A program made the position numbers and the translations under genes. 64,000 nt of DNA, taken from Muribaculaceae bacterium. Its GTDB lineage: Bacteria > Bacteroidota > Bacteroidia > Bacteroidales > Muribaculaceae. The stretch is taken from assembly GCA_009775225.1 (NCBI GenBank), contig VSPE01000003.1:21455-85454 (forward strand), given 5' to 3'. How positions within the stretch are numbered: position 1 is the stretch's first letter; the number at the start of each line of letters is the position of its first letter. The notes below the pieces were generated by a model. That model did not search any database. It worked only from the letters and a program-made list of their open reading frames with translations, and had not been told where the DNA came from. Positions 52,988 through 61,368 of the stretch are shown here, one piece after another.

Positions 52988-54841
52988 TCACCATGCCGGA
53001 CGCTGCGGATAAGCGTCGAGTCGGGCTGCCGGCACATCGCCCGCACGTATCACATGAAGGGCTATCGCGCGAGTCATCAGTATATCGTCGTGATGACCCT
53101 GCTTGGCGGCATAAGCGCCGTTAGGCAACTGCTCGTACACCGAAAGCTCATGGCAGGCCTCGGCGTCGCGCTCCACATACAGCCCGTCGCGCACGGCCTC
53201 CACAAGACCAGCTATCACCATGGCCTTGGTGCTCACGTTGGTATGAAAACCTATGCGGCTGCTGTAGGTGCGCGTCAGGCTGTCGAACGTCCTGCGCGTA
53301 TACAGATTGGCATACTGCTCGCTTATACGGTTCAGCACAAAGAGATTGCTGTCGGCTCCACCGCCGTACTGAGCCGTCTCGAAGGTATTGCTCTCTATCA
53401 CAAGGAAAGCGTCACGGTAATACCGTGCCACAGCCACACTCTTGGCGGCAAGAAGGTCGTGGTCGATATGCCCGCGCCACTGCGCCGCCACCCTCGGCAT
53501 GTCGCCGCTGATGTCGAACACCGCTATAACCGACCAGTCGGCCGACGCCGAGCGCCCGCCCACATCCACCGCAACCACATAGCGGCCCGTGCGGCTCGGC
53601 TCCTCCCACACCTTCATGCGCCCCGAAGCGTCGTCAGTAAAGCGGCTCCCGTCGGCCGAAACCTCGCCTGTACGCGCCGCCGCGTGGCAACCCGCACGCA
53701 GGCGCTCCACAGCATCCGCGGGGAACACCACGTTTTGGGCCGACGTAAACGCAAGGATGTCGTCGGGTGGAAATTCGGCATAGAACTGCTCGTCGCTCTC
53801 GAACTCTCTGCGCTTACGCCTGTACCACCGCAGATTATCCGACGTGCAGCCGTGCGCCCACAGCCACCGCTCATGGGCCGACATCGTACCGAGTATAGCC
53901 GTCGCATCGTCGCCCTCAAGCCGGTAGAAATCTATCTCCTGCCACGGAACAAAGACCGCATGCTTGTCGCCCTCACCGCTCTTGGAGCGAACCCATTCGG
54001 TATGGAAATAGTCACCCGTGCCGCAGGCCGTCGACTCTATCGCCACAAAAGAGTAAGGCACAAGGGCGATACTGCCGCACACTGCCTGTATCACAGCCCG
54101 GGGCGAACGCGTGGGCGAGCTTCGCCAGAACGCCGTCTCGCTGAGGTGAGCCATGGCATAATCGCCGCCACGCACGCTGTCGGGGCACTCGCTGCTGCCT
54201 ATCGTCACTCGGCAGTCGCGCCCCGCTATCACACGCACCCCGCCGCTACGCTCGTATGGCCGGAACGCGGCTTCCTCATCGCCCTCCCACAGCTCGGCTG
54301 GATAGCGCTCAAGCATTTTCGTGTACATACCCCTGATGTTCAGCGACGTATCCTTAACATGGGCGCAAATAACCGAGTTCCAGTTACGGCGGTGCACGCA
54401 CTGTATCCACGCCATATACATCTGCACGAGCGTCGAGCCGCCCCACTGGCGTGCCTTCAGAAGTATTATCCTCACGGGCAGACCGGCGCGGCGGTCGCCC
54501 TCAAGTACCTCGAGCACTCTGCGCTGGGGTGCGTTGAGCCTGAACGGTATGTCGCGGTACGACTGCTTGTCCTTCACCGTCACGCACTCGCACGCCCAAT
54601 ACTCGAAGTCGTAGCGGCAGCGCAGACGCCGCCACGCCACACTGTCGGAGCGCGCCGCACGGTATTCCTTGTCGGCTCGCATCTCGTCGGGAACTAAGGC
54701 CGACGGAAGGCCCTCCACCGGCGTCGACACCCGTACGCGCCGTCCCAGGCACCCCACGCCGCGGCGGGGGTCGTAAGGTGCGTCGCGAAGCAGCCTGCGC
54801 AGAAAGTCTATGTCGCAAAGTGTCTCTGTAGTCATTTCCAT
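52988..54841 (-). CDS. Phage terminase large subunit (orphan)
   Basis: 617 residues (second in-frame ATG two codons in). The ATPase has the variant Walker A KARQWGGST (129-137), a Walker B-type AHLSETAFW with Glu235, and the ESTACGTGDYFHTEW segment (269-283). The nuclease half has Asp426 (VAVDVGG), Glu483 (VIESN) and Asp585-Asp586 (GHHDDIL). All are intact, so the protein could be functional. Terminases cut and pump phage DNA into capsids. Here only one further phage-like gene adjoins; no portal, capsid, small terminase or integrase is seen. Base composition equals that of the host genes, so the acquisition is old or the gene is kept by selection. Confidence 0.86.
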   Translation of the reverse strand: MEMTTETLCDIDFLRRLLRDAPYDPRRGVGCLGRRVRVSTPVEGLPSALVPDEMRADKEYRAARSDSVAWRRLRCRYDFEYWACECVTVKDKQSYRDIPFRLNAPQRRVLEVLEGDRRAGLPVRIILLKARQWGGSTLVQMYMAWIQCVHRRNWNSVICAHVKDTSLNIRGMYTKMLERYPAELWEGDEEAAFRPYERSGGVRVIAGRDCRVTIGSSECPDSVRGGDYAMAHLSETAFWRSSPTRSPRAVIQAVCGSIALVPYSFVAIESTACGTGDYFHTEWVRSKSGEGDKHAVFVPWQEIDFYRLEGDDATAILGTMSAHERWLWAHGCTSDNLRWYRRKRREFESDEQFYAEFPPDDILAFTSAQNVVFPADAVERLRAGCHAAARTGEVSADGSRFTDDASGRMKVWEEPSRTGRYVVAVDVGGRSASADWSVIAVFDISGDMPRVAAQWRGHIDHDLLAAKSVAVARYYRDAFLVIESNTFETAQYGGGADSNLFVLNRISEQYANLYTRRTFDSLTRTYSSRIGFHTNVSTKAMVIAGLVEAVRDGLYVERDAEACHELSVYEQLPNGAYAAKQGHHDDILMTRAIALHVIRAGDVPAARLDAYPQRPAW

Positions 54842-57339
54842 AAAGTACTTCTTATTTTGAGTGAGTCAAAAACAAAGTCGGGCGACACATCGCCGCGGAG
54901 ATGTATGCGCACTGCACGCACAGGCCTGCCGCGCAGTGCCGTCGCAATGGCGCTGCGGCACGCTCCGCGCACCGTAAACACGGCAAGAGGCCATGAACCC
55001 GAGGCGCACGTGCCAATACCCTCTACCGTCACGCTAATGTCAACTTCCGACGCCTCTATGCCAAGCTCAAGCAACTTGGGTACAAATAGCTCGTTACCCT
55101 CGTGCCGCACATAGAACTCCGCCTCGGCATCAATCTCCGATGCCGTGCCGACCGTGCCGAGCTGCACTATGCCGGCGCCACCTGTTCCGTAGGCCGTGCC
55201 GCACACCTCGGTAACGGCAGTCACCCCCACACTGCGACGGCGGTAGCGGCCATAGCCGCGCTCGAGGCAGAACACATCAGCCGAGCCGTCGAGGCGGCAC
55301 GCCATAAGCTCCCGCCGGGCCGCGTCGTAGGCCACCGACGAATATGCCCGTCCCTCCGACAGCTGCGTCATGGAGCCTTTGCCGTCAAGGCTGTACAGCG
55401 AAGGCCCGTCGAGCGTGTCGGCTCCGGCGAGAACATAAAGCTCCGCGCTCTCGCCGCTGCATATAGCTCCGCCGCCCGATACCGGCAGCTCCGACAGCCT
55501 GCGCACCGACAGGTTCTTGAGGCCCGCTCCAACGCCTATCGAGAAGATACCGCCTCCACCCGCCGCCACAAAGCGAGAACGGCCGAACTCCCACGACTGG
55601 TCGCTGCTACGCCGGGCCACCAGTGTCTTCACGGCACACTCTCCTGTATCGGCAAGCAGCACAGGCGCCAAAGGGTTCCTATCGTCGGCAATTATCACTG
55701 TGCCGGCATAGCGGTCAGACGGTGCGCGCACCGTGGGCGCCACAGCTCCGGCCGACCCGAGCGACAGCCGCCCCACCTTTTCGGCCACAAAGACGGCGCT
55801 GCGGCCGCTCTCCTCAGGCTCGAGGGTATACACCCCGTGCAGTACGCTGTTGCCGACACTCACATCCACCATTATCGTCACGGCATCGGATGCCGGATAC
55901 GTCAGCACAGGCGACAGCGACAGCGGCGCACCCGTGGCATGCGACTCGTGCCTCACCACACTGCTGCCGTCGCTGAAAATCACGGTGCTCACAGCCTGCC
56001 ATGCCGACGGCGACACCGCCGCCGCGAAATTCGCCGCAGAATAGCCCGCAAAACGCCGCACGCTGATGTCGCCCCACGCCCGCGACGACGCATCGGCCGC
56101 CGTGCACGCCGCCGTAAAGCCGTGAGGCAACGACAGCAGCGTCTGTCGGTGCGTATATCGGGGCGCAGGCCGGCCCATAGCCGCACGTAAGGCCGCGGCT
56201 TCGGCTTCAGGCTCGTCCGACGGCGTGACGTCGAATGTCACCTTGCGTGCCGAAGCTCCGAAAGGATTGTTTATCACCGCCACACGGCTCTCCAGCCCGT
56301 CGAGACGGGCGAGCGCAGCAGCGAGCACACGCCGCGTCGCTCCGGGAGTGCCGTTCGACAACGACGCCTCATGTCCCGGCAGACTCACCGTCACAAAGGG
56401 TTGCGACGCATCGCTGCCTCGACCCGTGTTGTATGCCGCACGCGCCCCGGGCACAAAGGGATGAAACATCGGACTCATATACACCTCGCAGGCTGCCACT
56501 TCCGCAGCTCGCGCACCCGTAGCCTCATGGAAAAACACCGCCGGAGTCCACACCGAGGCCGAGAGGGTATATCCTCCGAGTGTCTGACGGTCGGCGCTCG
56601 TCACACCCACACCCGAGGCACACTGCACACCGCCCGAATGGGCAAGAAGCACCGGCGCCGACACAAATAGCACCTTACCGTCCTTGTTCACAAGACGATA
56701 GCGTGCAAGCACAGGCTGCACCATACGCCCTGCCGCTGCCGCCTTCACACATATACGGCGATACGCCGCCAGCATATCCGACGCCAGAGTATCGGCATCC
56801 CGCTCGTCGAGAGCCTCGGCTCCAGAGTACACACGGCTCAGCTTGCGGCTCTGCACATCCGCCGTCACCGCACCCGCCACATCCTCGGCAAGAAGACTCA
56901 CCGCCGGAAACTCCGACTCCAGAGCCGACACAGCCACAGAGCCACCCTCGGCGCACACCTTCACAGGCCCTTCCGAGGTCATTACCAGCGCCTCCGAGTC
57001 GCTCCGGGGCGCCGCACAGAGAGCCGAAGCGGGCAGAACACCCGCAAACACCGAAGGCGCGAGCGCCGCCACCTTTATATCCGAAAATACAATATCGCGG
57101 CCACGGGCGCTCATCAGGGCCGGACGCCCGTTGCGAACCATACGGCAAAGAGGCATACAGCCCGAAGTGCCCGCATACACCTCCGGCACCCCCACAGTCC
57201 CAAGCTGGCCACCGAACACACCCGAGCCACCGGGACGAAGATTAATAAGAGAAGAACATGCCACACGCACAGATGCGTCGGCATCGCGACGGGGCATAAG
57301 AGGCACCGCCACACAGTCGGTAATCATATTCGTTTTCAT
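54832..57339 (-). CDS. Large phage-like structural protein, possibly connector or tail
   Basis: 835 residues, no signal peptide. The N-terminal SSLINLRPGGSGVFGGQLG is reminiscent of head-completion or tail-connector proteins of the P22 gp10/tail-tubular type that begin with an N-L-R-P-G phrase; the rest is Ala/Ser/Val-rich beta sequence with propeller-like repeats (LYVLAGADTLDGPSLYSLDG, ELMACRLDGSADVFCLERG). It overlaps the terminase start by 10 bases, so both are coupled. The family call rests on weak resemblance and the neighbour; a surface or other structural protein is possible. Confidence 0.5.
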   Translation of the reverse strand: MKTNMITDCVAVPLMPRRDADASVRVACSSLINLRPGGSGVFGGQLGTVGVPEVYAGTSGCMPLCRMVRNGRPALMSARGRDIVFSDIKVAALAPSVFAGVLPASALCAAPRSDSEALVMTSEGPVKVCAEGGSVAVSALESEFPAVSLLAEDVAGAVTADVQSRKLSRVYSGAEALDERDADTLASDMLAAYRRICVKAAAAGRMVQPVLARYRLVNKDGKVLFVSAPVLLAHSGGVQCASGVGVTSADRQTLGGYTLSASVWTPAVFFHEATGARAAEVAACEVYMSPMFHPFVPGARAAYNTGRGSDASQPFVTVSLPGHEASLSNGTPGATRRVLAAALARLDGLESRVAVINNPFGASARKVTFDVTPSDEPEAEAAALRAAMGRPAPRYTHRQTLLSLPHGFTAACTAADASSRAWGDISVRRFAGYSAANFAAAVSPSAWQAVSTVIFSDGSSVVRHESHATGAPLSLSPVLTYPASDAVTIMVDVSVGNSVLHGVYTLEPEESGRSAVFVAEKVGRLSLGSAGAVAPTVRAPSDRYAGTVIIADDRNPLAPVLLADTGECAVKTLVARRSSDQSWEFGRSRFVAAGGGGIFSIGVGAGLKNLSVRRLSELPVSGGGAICSGESAELYVLAGADTLDGPSLYSLDGKGSMTQLSEGRAYSSVAYDAARRELMACRLDGSADVFCLERGYGRYRRRSVGVTAVTEVCGTAYGTGGAGIVQLGTVGTASEIDAEAEFYVRHEGNELFVPKLLELGIEASEVDISVTVEGIGTCASGSWPLAVFTVRGACRSAIATALRGRPVRAVRIHLRGDVSPDFVFDSLKIRSTLWK

Positions 57340-57510
57340 AGCATCAAAAGTTTTTTCCGCAAAATTACCGCCGGCACCGCCCCACTATCCCCCAAAATCC
57401 CGGCGGCCGGGATTTGCCCCGCCACCCCACCAGAAAAAAAGCCCGCAAGCGATATTTATCTCGCACCCCATAATTGCAATATTTACACAGTGTTAACAAA
57501 ATTTAACAAT

Positions 57511-57519
57511 GGGGGGGGG
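57511..57519 (+). repeat. G9 homopolymer at the promoter of the CsgG-like operon
   Basis: Nine guanines end 20 bases before the TAATTTTG -7 box, which is where the -33 element would normally be. Such tracts change length by slipped-strand mispairing, so promoter strength may vary between cells. Confidence 0.6.
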
Positions 57520-57539
57520 TAAAAGTCAAGTCAAATTTG

Positions 57540-57547
57540 TAATTTTG
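57540..57547 (+). promoter_or_regulatory. Bacteroidetes -7 box of the CsgG-like operon
   Basis: TAATTTTG followed by CG, 120 bases before the first start codon. No TTTG -33 element at the usual spacing; a G tract is there instead. Confidence 0.5.
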
Positions 57548-57667
57548 CGCTGAAATCAACTCATTATCACCACCTACCATTATTAATAATAAACAGGAAC
57601 CGTTATAATTGGTAACAAAACGTAATATTTCGCAACAATAATCACATATCAATCATACCAGGTTAAC

Positions 57668-58555
57668 ATGAAAACATTTGCAAAACTTGGTCTCGCCGTG
57701 GCATTCTGCGCCGCGTTCTTCGGCCCCGCCGCTGCTCAGGAGACCGCATCGAAACCCAACGTATTCATCGACTACTTCTGGCGCCCCAGCGACCTCAACA
57801 GCAACATCGCAGAACAAGTGCGCAACAACGTCATCGAAGCTATAAACGCCACCAACCGCGTTGAACTCATCGACGTAGACAGCCGCTCGGCTCTCGCTAT
57901 CGAGAAAGACCGCCGCGACTCGGGCCAGCTCGCTGCCGACGACGACATGAGCCGTATCTCCGTCATGAAGGAGGAAGGAGCCAACGCCCTCATCCAGGGC
58001 CGCATTACTTCGCTCGTTATCAAGAAAAACACCAGCAAGGACGGTTCTATATATTACACCGCTACAATCAACTACACCCTCAAGGCCATCAATCCCAACG
58101 ATGGCAAACTCATTGCCTCCAAGACTATCAAGGTCGGCGACGAAATCCTCAACCTAAAAACATACCAGACAGCCGACGAAGCTGCTATGGGCGTAGCTAA
58201 GGACGCCAAACGCGGCGTGGCTTCATTCATCGAAGAAGCATTCCCCGTTACCGGCATTATCCTCGAAGCCGGTGAAGTCAAGAAAGACGAAATCAAAACC
58301 GCATACGTCAGCGTGGGCAACACCGCAGGCGTGAAGAAAGGCAATAAATTCAACATCTGTGTAGAACGTCAGATAGCAGGCCGCACCTCGCATAGCGTAA
58401 TCGGCGAAGCCGAAATCGAAACCGTTGAAGGCGACGATATCTCGCTCGTGAAAATCAAAAAGGGCGGCAAAGAACTCAAAGCCGCTATGGATGCCGGACA
58501 GACTATCGTCTTAAAGTCCGTACCCAAGAAAGAGCGAGCTGGCTTCTCTATCTAA
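57668..58555 (+). CDS. CsgG-like secreted protein
   Basis: 295 residues with a signal peptide (LGLAVAFCAAFFGPAAAQ) but no lipobox cysteine. The fold resembles the CsgG/HfaB family: VRNNVIEAINATNRVELIDVDSRS is the helix-strand opening and GANALIQGRITSLV the central strand (ALIxGxIT motif). CsgG proteins form an outer-membrane ring that exports curli subunits; relatives act as LpoB-like or TolB-like periplasmic proteins. The C-terminal part (about 195-295, VGNTAGVKKGNKFNICV) looks like an added beta domain. It is the first gene of an operon made only of exported proteins. Confidence 0.74.
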   Translation: MKTFAKLGLAVAFCAAFFGPAAAQETASKPNVFIDYFWRPSDLNSNIAEQVRNNVIEAINATNRVELIDVDSRSALAIEKDRRDSGQLAADDDMSRISVMKEEGANALIQGRITSLVIKKNTSKDGSIYYTATINYTLKAINPNDGKLIASKTIKVGDEILNLKTYQTADEAAMGVAKDAKRGVASFIEEAFPVTGIILEAGEVKKDEIKTAYVSVGNTAGVKKGNKFNICVERQIAGRTSHSVIGEAEIETVEGDDISLVKIKKGGKELKAAMDAGQTIVLKSVPKKERAGFSI

Positions 58556-58575
58556 TCATTATACCTCAACTGGAC

Positions 58576-58598
58576 GGGGGCGCGGAAAAAGCGCCTCC
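58576..58598 (+). terminator. Weak hairpin, possible attenuator, after the CsgG-like gene
   Basis: GGCGC (58579-58583) pairs with GCGCC (58591-58595), extended by GU and GC pairs, over a GGAAAAA loop. No T tract follows directly; partial read-through into the next gene is likely. Confidence 0.4.
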
Positions 58599-58660
58599 GC
58601 CCTCTCGTATTTTAGAGGTCGTTGTTTAATCCTACCTCTTCATTAAAAAGTTTTTATGCT

Positions 58661-59944
58661 ATGAAGAAACACTTGATACTGTTTCTAATCGGACTCATTT
58701 TGTGCATCCCTGCGGACGCTCAGAACTTTTCTGATAATGTAAGCCTCGAAAGTCAAGAAGGCGACGTGGTAGCAATAAAGGCAAGCGCCACACACGAAAA
58801 GAAAAAAGAAGCCGAAATCCTCGCTATGAAATCGGCTTTCAATGCCCTCCTCCACTCCGGAGTCGAAGGCCTCCACAACGGACAACCCATGATTGTGGGA
58901 GACTGTAAACAGTACGACTACCGCTTCTTCCACGAAAACAGATACATACAATACATGTCGCAAGAGCCGCGAAAGCTCAACAACGACAAAATAAAAGGCA
59001 ACAATCTCACCACTGTTGTCGTATACATAAACACAAAAGGTCTCAAAGCCGAATTGCTCCGTAACAAGCTGCCTCTATCGCCGGCATGGGCCGATGCCAA
59101 AGCCGTAAACGCAACAGCTTCGCTGAACCCCACTATAGTGGTAGTACCCAACACCACAGCCGAGACAGGTTACAGCTTCGAAGCCATGCGCACTATAATC
59201 GAAAACGACCCCGTGCAGCGATACGCCATAGACCGCGTGGCCGAGGAATTTCAGAAAAACGGCTTCAAGACCCGCGACTTCGTTACTCAGCTTCAGAACG
59301 CCAAGACAAGCAATTTCCTCCGCGAAGGAACCCAGACCGACGACGCCTCAATGCTCGTATCGCAGCTCCCCGGCGACATCGTAGTCACCGTAGACTGCGT
59401 CGTAGAGACTCTCAACAGCGGAATATCTGCAGCAATGCTCAATATCAGCGCAGTAGAGAAGCAGACCGCCGGACGCCTTGCCACAAAAACATTCGAATCG
59501 GGCCAATACCACACCACCGAGCACAACCGCCTGGCCGACTACGCCGTCAAGAAAATATCGAAAGACTTCTTCTCTCAGCTTCAGGACTCTTTCGACGCAA
59601 TGGTCAAGAAAGGACGTGAGGTGAGCATGGAACTCGCGCTCGCCGAAAACGTCGACTGGGACTTCGACAGCGACGCTCCCGCTTCCGGCGAATTTTTCAA
59701 AGACGCTCTCGAAGAATGGCTACGCGAAAACTCGTTCCAAAGCAACTACAGCATGAACTCGAGCACCGACAAGTACATAGCACTTAGCGTAAACGTACCC
59801 CTTTGGGACCAGGAGAAAAACCGTTCATTCACACTCAGCAACTTCGGTTCGAACTTCCGCAAGTTCCTCAAGTCACACCTCGGTGAAGACTACAAGCCCA
59901 AAATCGCCTCCATGGGACAGAAAATGCTCATCACCATAGAGTAA
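58661..59944 (+). CDS. Secreted protein of unknown function, DUF6175-like
   Basis: 427 residues from ATG 58661, which directly precedes a signal peptide (LILFLIGLILCIPADAQ); a longer frame from 58622 adds an unlikely leader. After the signal, EKKKEAEILAMKSAFNALL is an LPP20-like helix (repeated alanines before the first strand). A long central region has NPTIVVVPNTT and QLPGDIVVTVDCVVETLNSG. The overall layout resembles proteins labelled DUF6175 in Bacteroidales, a family without known function. It follows a CsgG-like gene and precedes LPP20-like genes, so a shared envelope function is likely. Confidence 0.6.
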   Translation: MKKHLILFLIGLILCIPADAQNFSDNVSLESQEGDVVAIKASATHEKKKEAEILAMKSAFNALLHSGVEGLHNGQPMIVGDCKQYDYRFFHENRYIQYMSQEPRKLNNDKIKGNNLTTVVVYINTKGLKAELLRNKLPLSPAWADAKAVNATASLNPTIVVVPNTTAETGYSFEAMRTIIENDPVQRYAIDRVAEEFQKNGFKTRDFVTQLQNAKTSNFLREGTQTDDASMLVSQLPGDIVVTVDCVVETLNSGISAAMLNISAVEKQTAGRLATKTFESGQYHTTEHNRLADYAVKKISKDFFSQLQDSFDAMVKKGREVSMELALAENVDWDFDSDAPASGEFFKDALEEWLRENSFQSNYSMNSSTDKYIALSVNVPLWDQEKNRSFTLSNFGSNFRKFLKSHLGEDYKPKIASMGQKMLITIE

Positions 59945-59994
59945 ACGCCACCGGCTCAATACTGTAACCATACAAAACCAATACCTCGTCACGC

Positions 59995-60228
59995 ATGAAC
60001 AAAACACTTCACATACTTTTTCTCTCCCTGCTCACAGCCGTCTGCCTCGGCTTCGCAGTTTGTTCCGACTGCGGCGACGACCTCTACGGCGGCACAGCTA
60101 ACGACTACGAAATCAACGACTACTACACCTCTCTACTCCGCCAGGACTGGAATGGTGAGTCTACCCCGGCCACAACAGCAAACAATCTGCGCCTTGGCAT
60201 CATCTACAGTATAACAATATATAAATAA
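59995..60228 (+). CDS. Small secreted protein
   Basis: 77 residues with a signal peptide (LHILFLSLLTAVCLGFAVC). A cysteine in FAVCSDCG could be a lipid attachment site, but the lipobox is imperfect. The remaining 50 residues are polar (DYEINDYYTSLLRQDWNGE). It lies 50 bases after the preceding gene and 11 before the next, in the same direction, so it probably belongs to the operon. Family not recognised. Confidence 0.55.
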   Translation: MNKTLHILFLSLLTAVCLGFAVCSDCGDDLYGGTANDYEINDYYTSLLRQDWNGESTPATTANNLRLGIIYSITIYK

Positions 60229-60239
60229 CGCCATTCCTC

Positions 60240-61358
60240 ATGAACCGATTTCTCACAAGCCTATTCGCGCTGTCCGCAATAGTACTGCTGCATGCGCAGG
60301 GCACTGCCGACAACATCCGCTTCTCGCTCCTTGGCATAGCCGGAGAGGAAGTGCCGGAGGCAACAGCCACTGCCCTCGGCACCAAGCTGCAACAGGCACT
60401 CAACCGCACCGGCGCACTCCTCGACGGCACCGACGGTATCTTCGCCGTACGCCCCACTCTATCCTTCGCCACCGACGACGGCACCGAAGGCATGGTTATG
60501 GATTTAAGCCGAGTGAAAGGCGACCTTGTGCTCGAAGCTTTCAACACCGCCGACGGCAACGTATTTCACTCCGTCACTGTGCCCGTAAGCGCCACCGCGA
60601 CAGGCTCGCGGGAGCAGGCCCTCAAGAAGCTTGCCACATCGGTCAAAGCCACCGACCCGGTATTCGTGCGCTTCGTGCGCAAGTCGCGCGAGAAAATTGC
60701 CGACTACTACGCCGAGAACTGCGCCGCCATTATAGAGCGTGCACAGGTGCTCGCCGACTCAGGCAAGGGTGCGCAGGCTCTCGAGCTGCTCGGAGCCATA
60801 TCCCCCGAGCTGGAATGCTACGAGCTTGCCCTCCGGCTATCTGCGCAAATCGGCGGTTCACCAGTAAAGCCCGACACCGTAGTAATAGAAAACACCGTGG
60901 AAGTGCCAGTATACATCGAAGTCGAGCCAGAGCCTGCGCCCGAAGTACAGCCCGCGCCGACACCCGTCGCACCCGCCGAACCGGCTGCGCCCGCCTACTC
61001 CATAAAGCTCAGCCACCCCGACGCGTTCGACTTCAAAATAGTATCGTGCAAGGGCCTCCGCAGCGGCAACCAGATAAAGATTGTAGGCGAGTTCATGAAC
61101 AAGAATTGCAACTACGACGTGCAGTACATGGCCATGAAAAAAGCCTTCGACCAGGACGGCAACGAGTGGGAGCGCAGCAACATCCACATCCGCGACTACA
61201 TCTACTCCAACATCAACACGCCCAAGTCGGTAGCCGTGAAGATTCCCTTCACTATCTATAACGCCGACCCCTCCTCGGTGTCGTCGCTGAGCTACATCTA
61301 CATCGACTTTGACCGCTACAACATCGAAATCCGCAACCTGCCCGTAGTCTGGGAGTAA
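60240..61358 (+). CDS. Secreted protein with CsgG/TolB-like N-terminus and proline linker
   Basis: 372 residues with a signal peptide ending HAQG. The first domain (about 22-140, NIRFSLLGIAGEEVPEATA, GTKLQQALNRTGALL) looks like a CsgG- or TolB-N-type fold. A helical part with QALELLGAISPELECYELAL follows, then a Pro/Glu linker (VEPEPAPEVQPAPTPVAPA, about 225-245). The C-terminal domain (about 250-372) is beta-rich with DFKIVSCKGLRSGNQIKIV and IEIRNLPVVWE. No known family was assigned to the last part. Eleven bases separate its stop from the next start. Confidence 0.6.
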   Translation: MNRFLTSLFALSAIVLLHAQGTADNIRFSLLGIAGEEVPEATATALGTKLQQALNRTGALLDGTDGIFAVRPTLSFATDDGTEGMVMDLSRVKGDLVLEAFNTADGNVFHSVTVPVSATATGSREQALKKLATSVKATDPVFVRFVRKSREKIADYYAENCAAIIERAQVLADSGKGAQALELLGAISPELECYELALRLSAQIGGSPVKPDTVVIENTVEVPVYIEVEPEPAPEVQPAPTPVAPAEPAAPAYSIKLSHPDAFDFKIVSCKGLRSGNQIKIVGEFMNKNCNYDVQYMAMKKAFDQDGNEWERSNIHIRDYIYSNINTPKSVAVKIPFTIYNADPSSVSSLSYIYIDFDRYNIEIRNLPVVWE

Positions 61359-61368
61359 AATTCTTGAT

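Larger units (their letters stand above)
57340..57667. other. 328-base intergenic region upstream of the exported-protein operon
   Basis: Divergent region between the phage-like gene and the CsgG-like gene. It has C-rich sequence at 57360-57430, a G9 tract at 57511-57519, and a -7 box at 57540-57547, followed by about 120 bases of AT-rich untranslated leader. No further gene is seen. Confidence 0.6.

Noticed and set aside
52958..54697. A 579-codon plus-strand frame opposite the terminase
   Set aside because: Its translation is rich in Arg, His and Ala with no domain; the minus-strand frame has all terminase motifs. High G+C content keeps shadow frames open.
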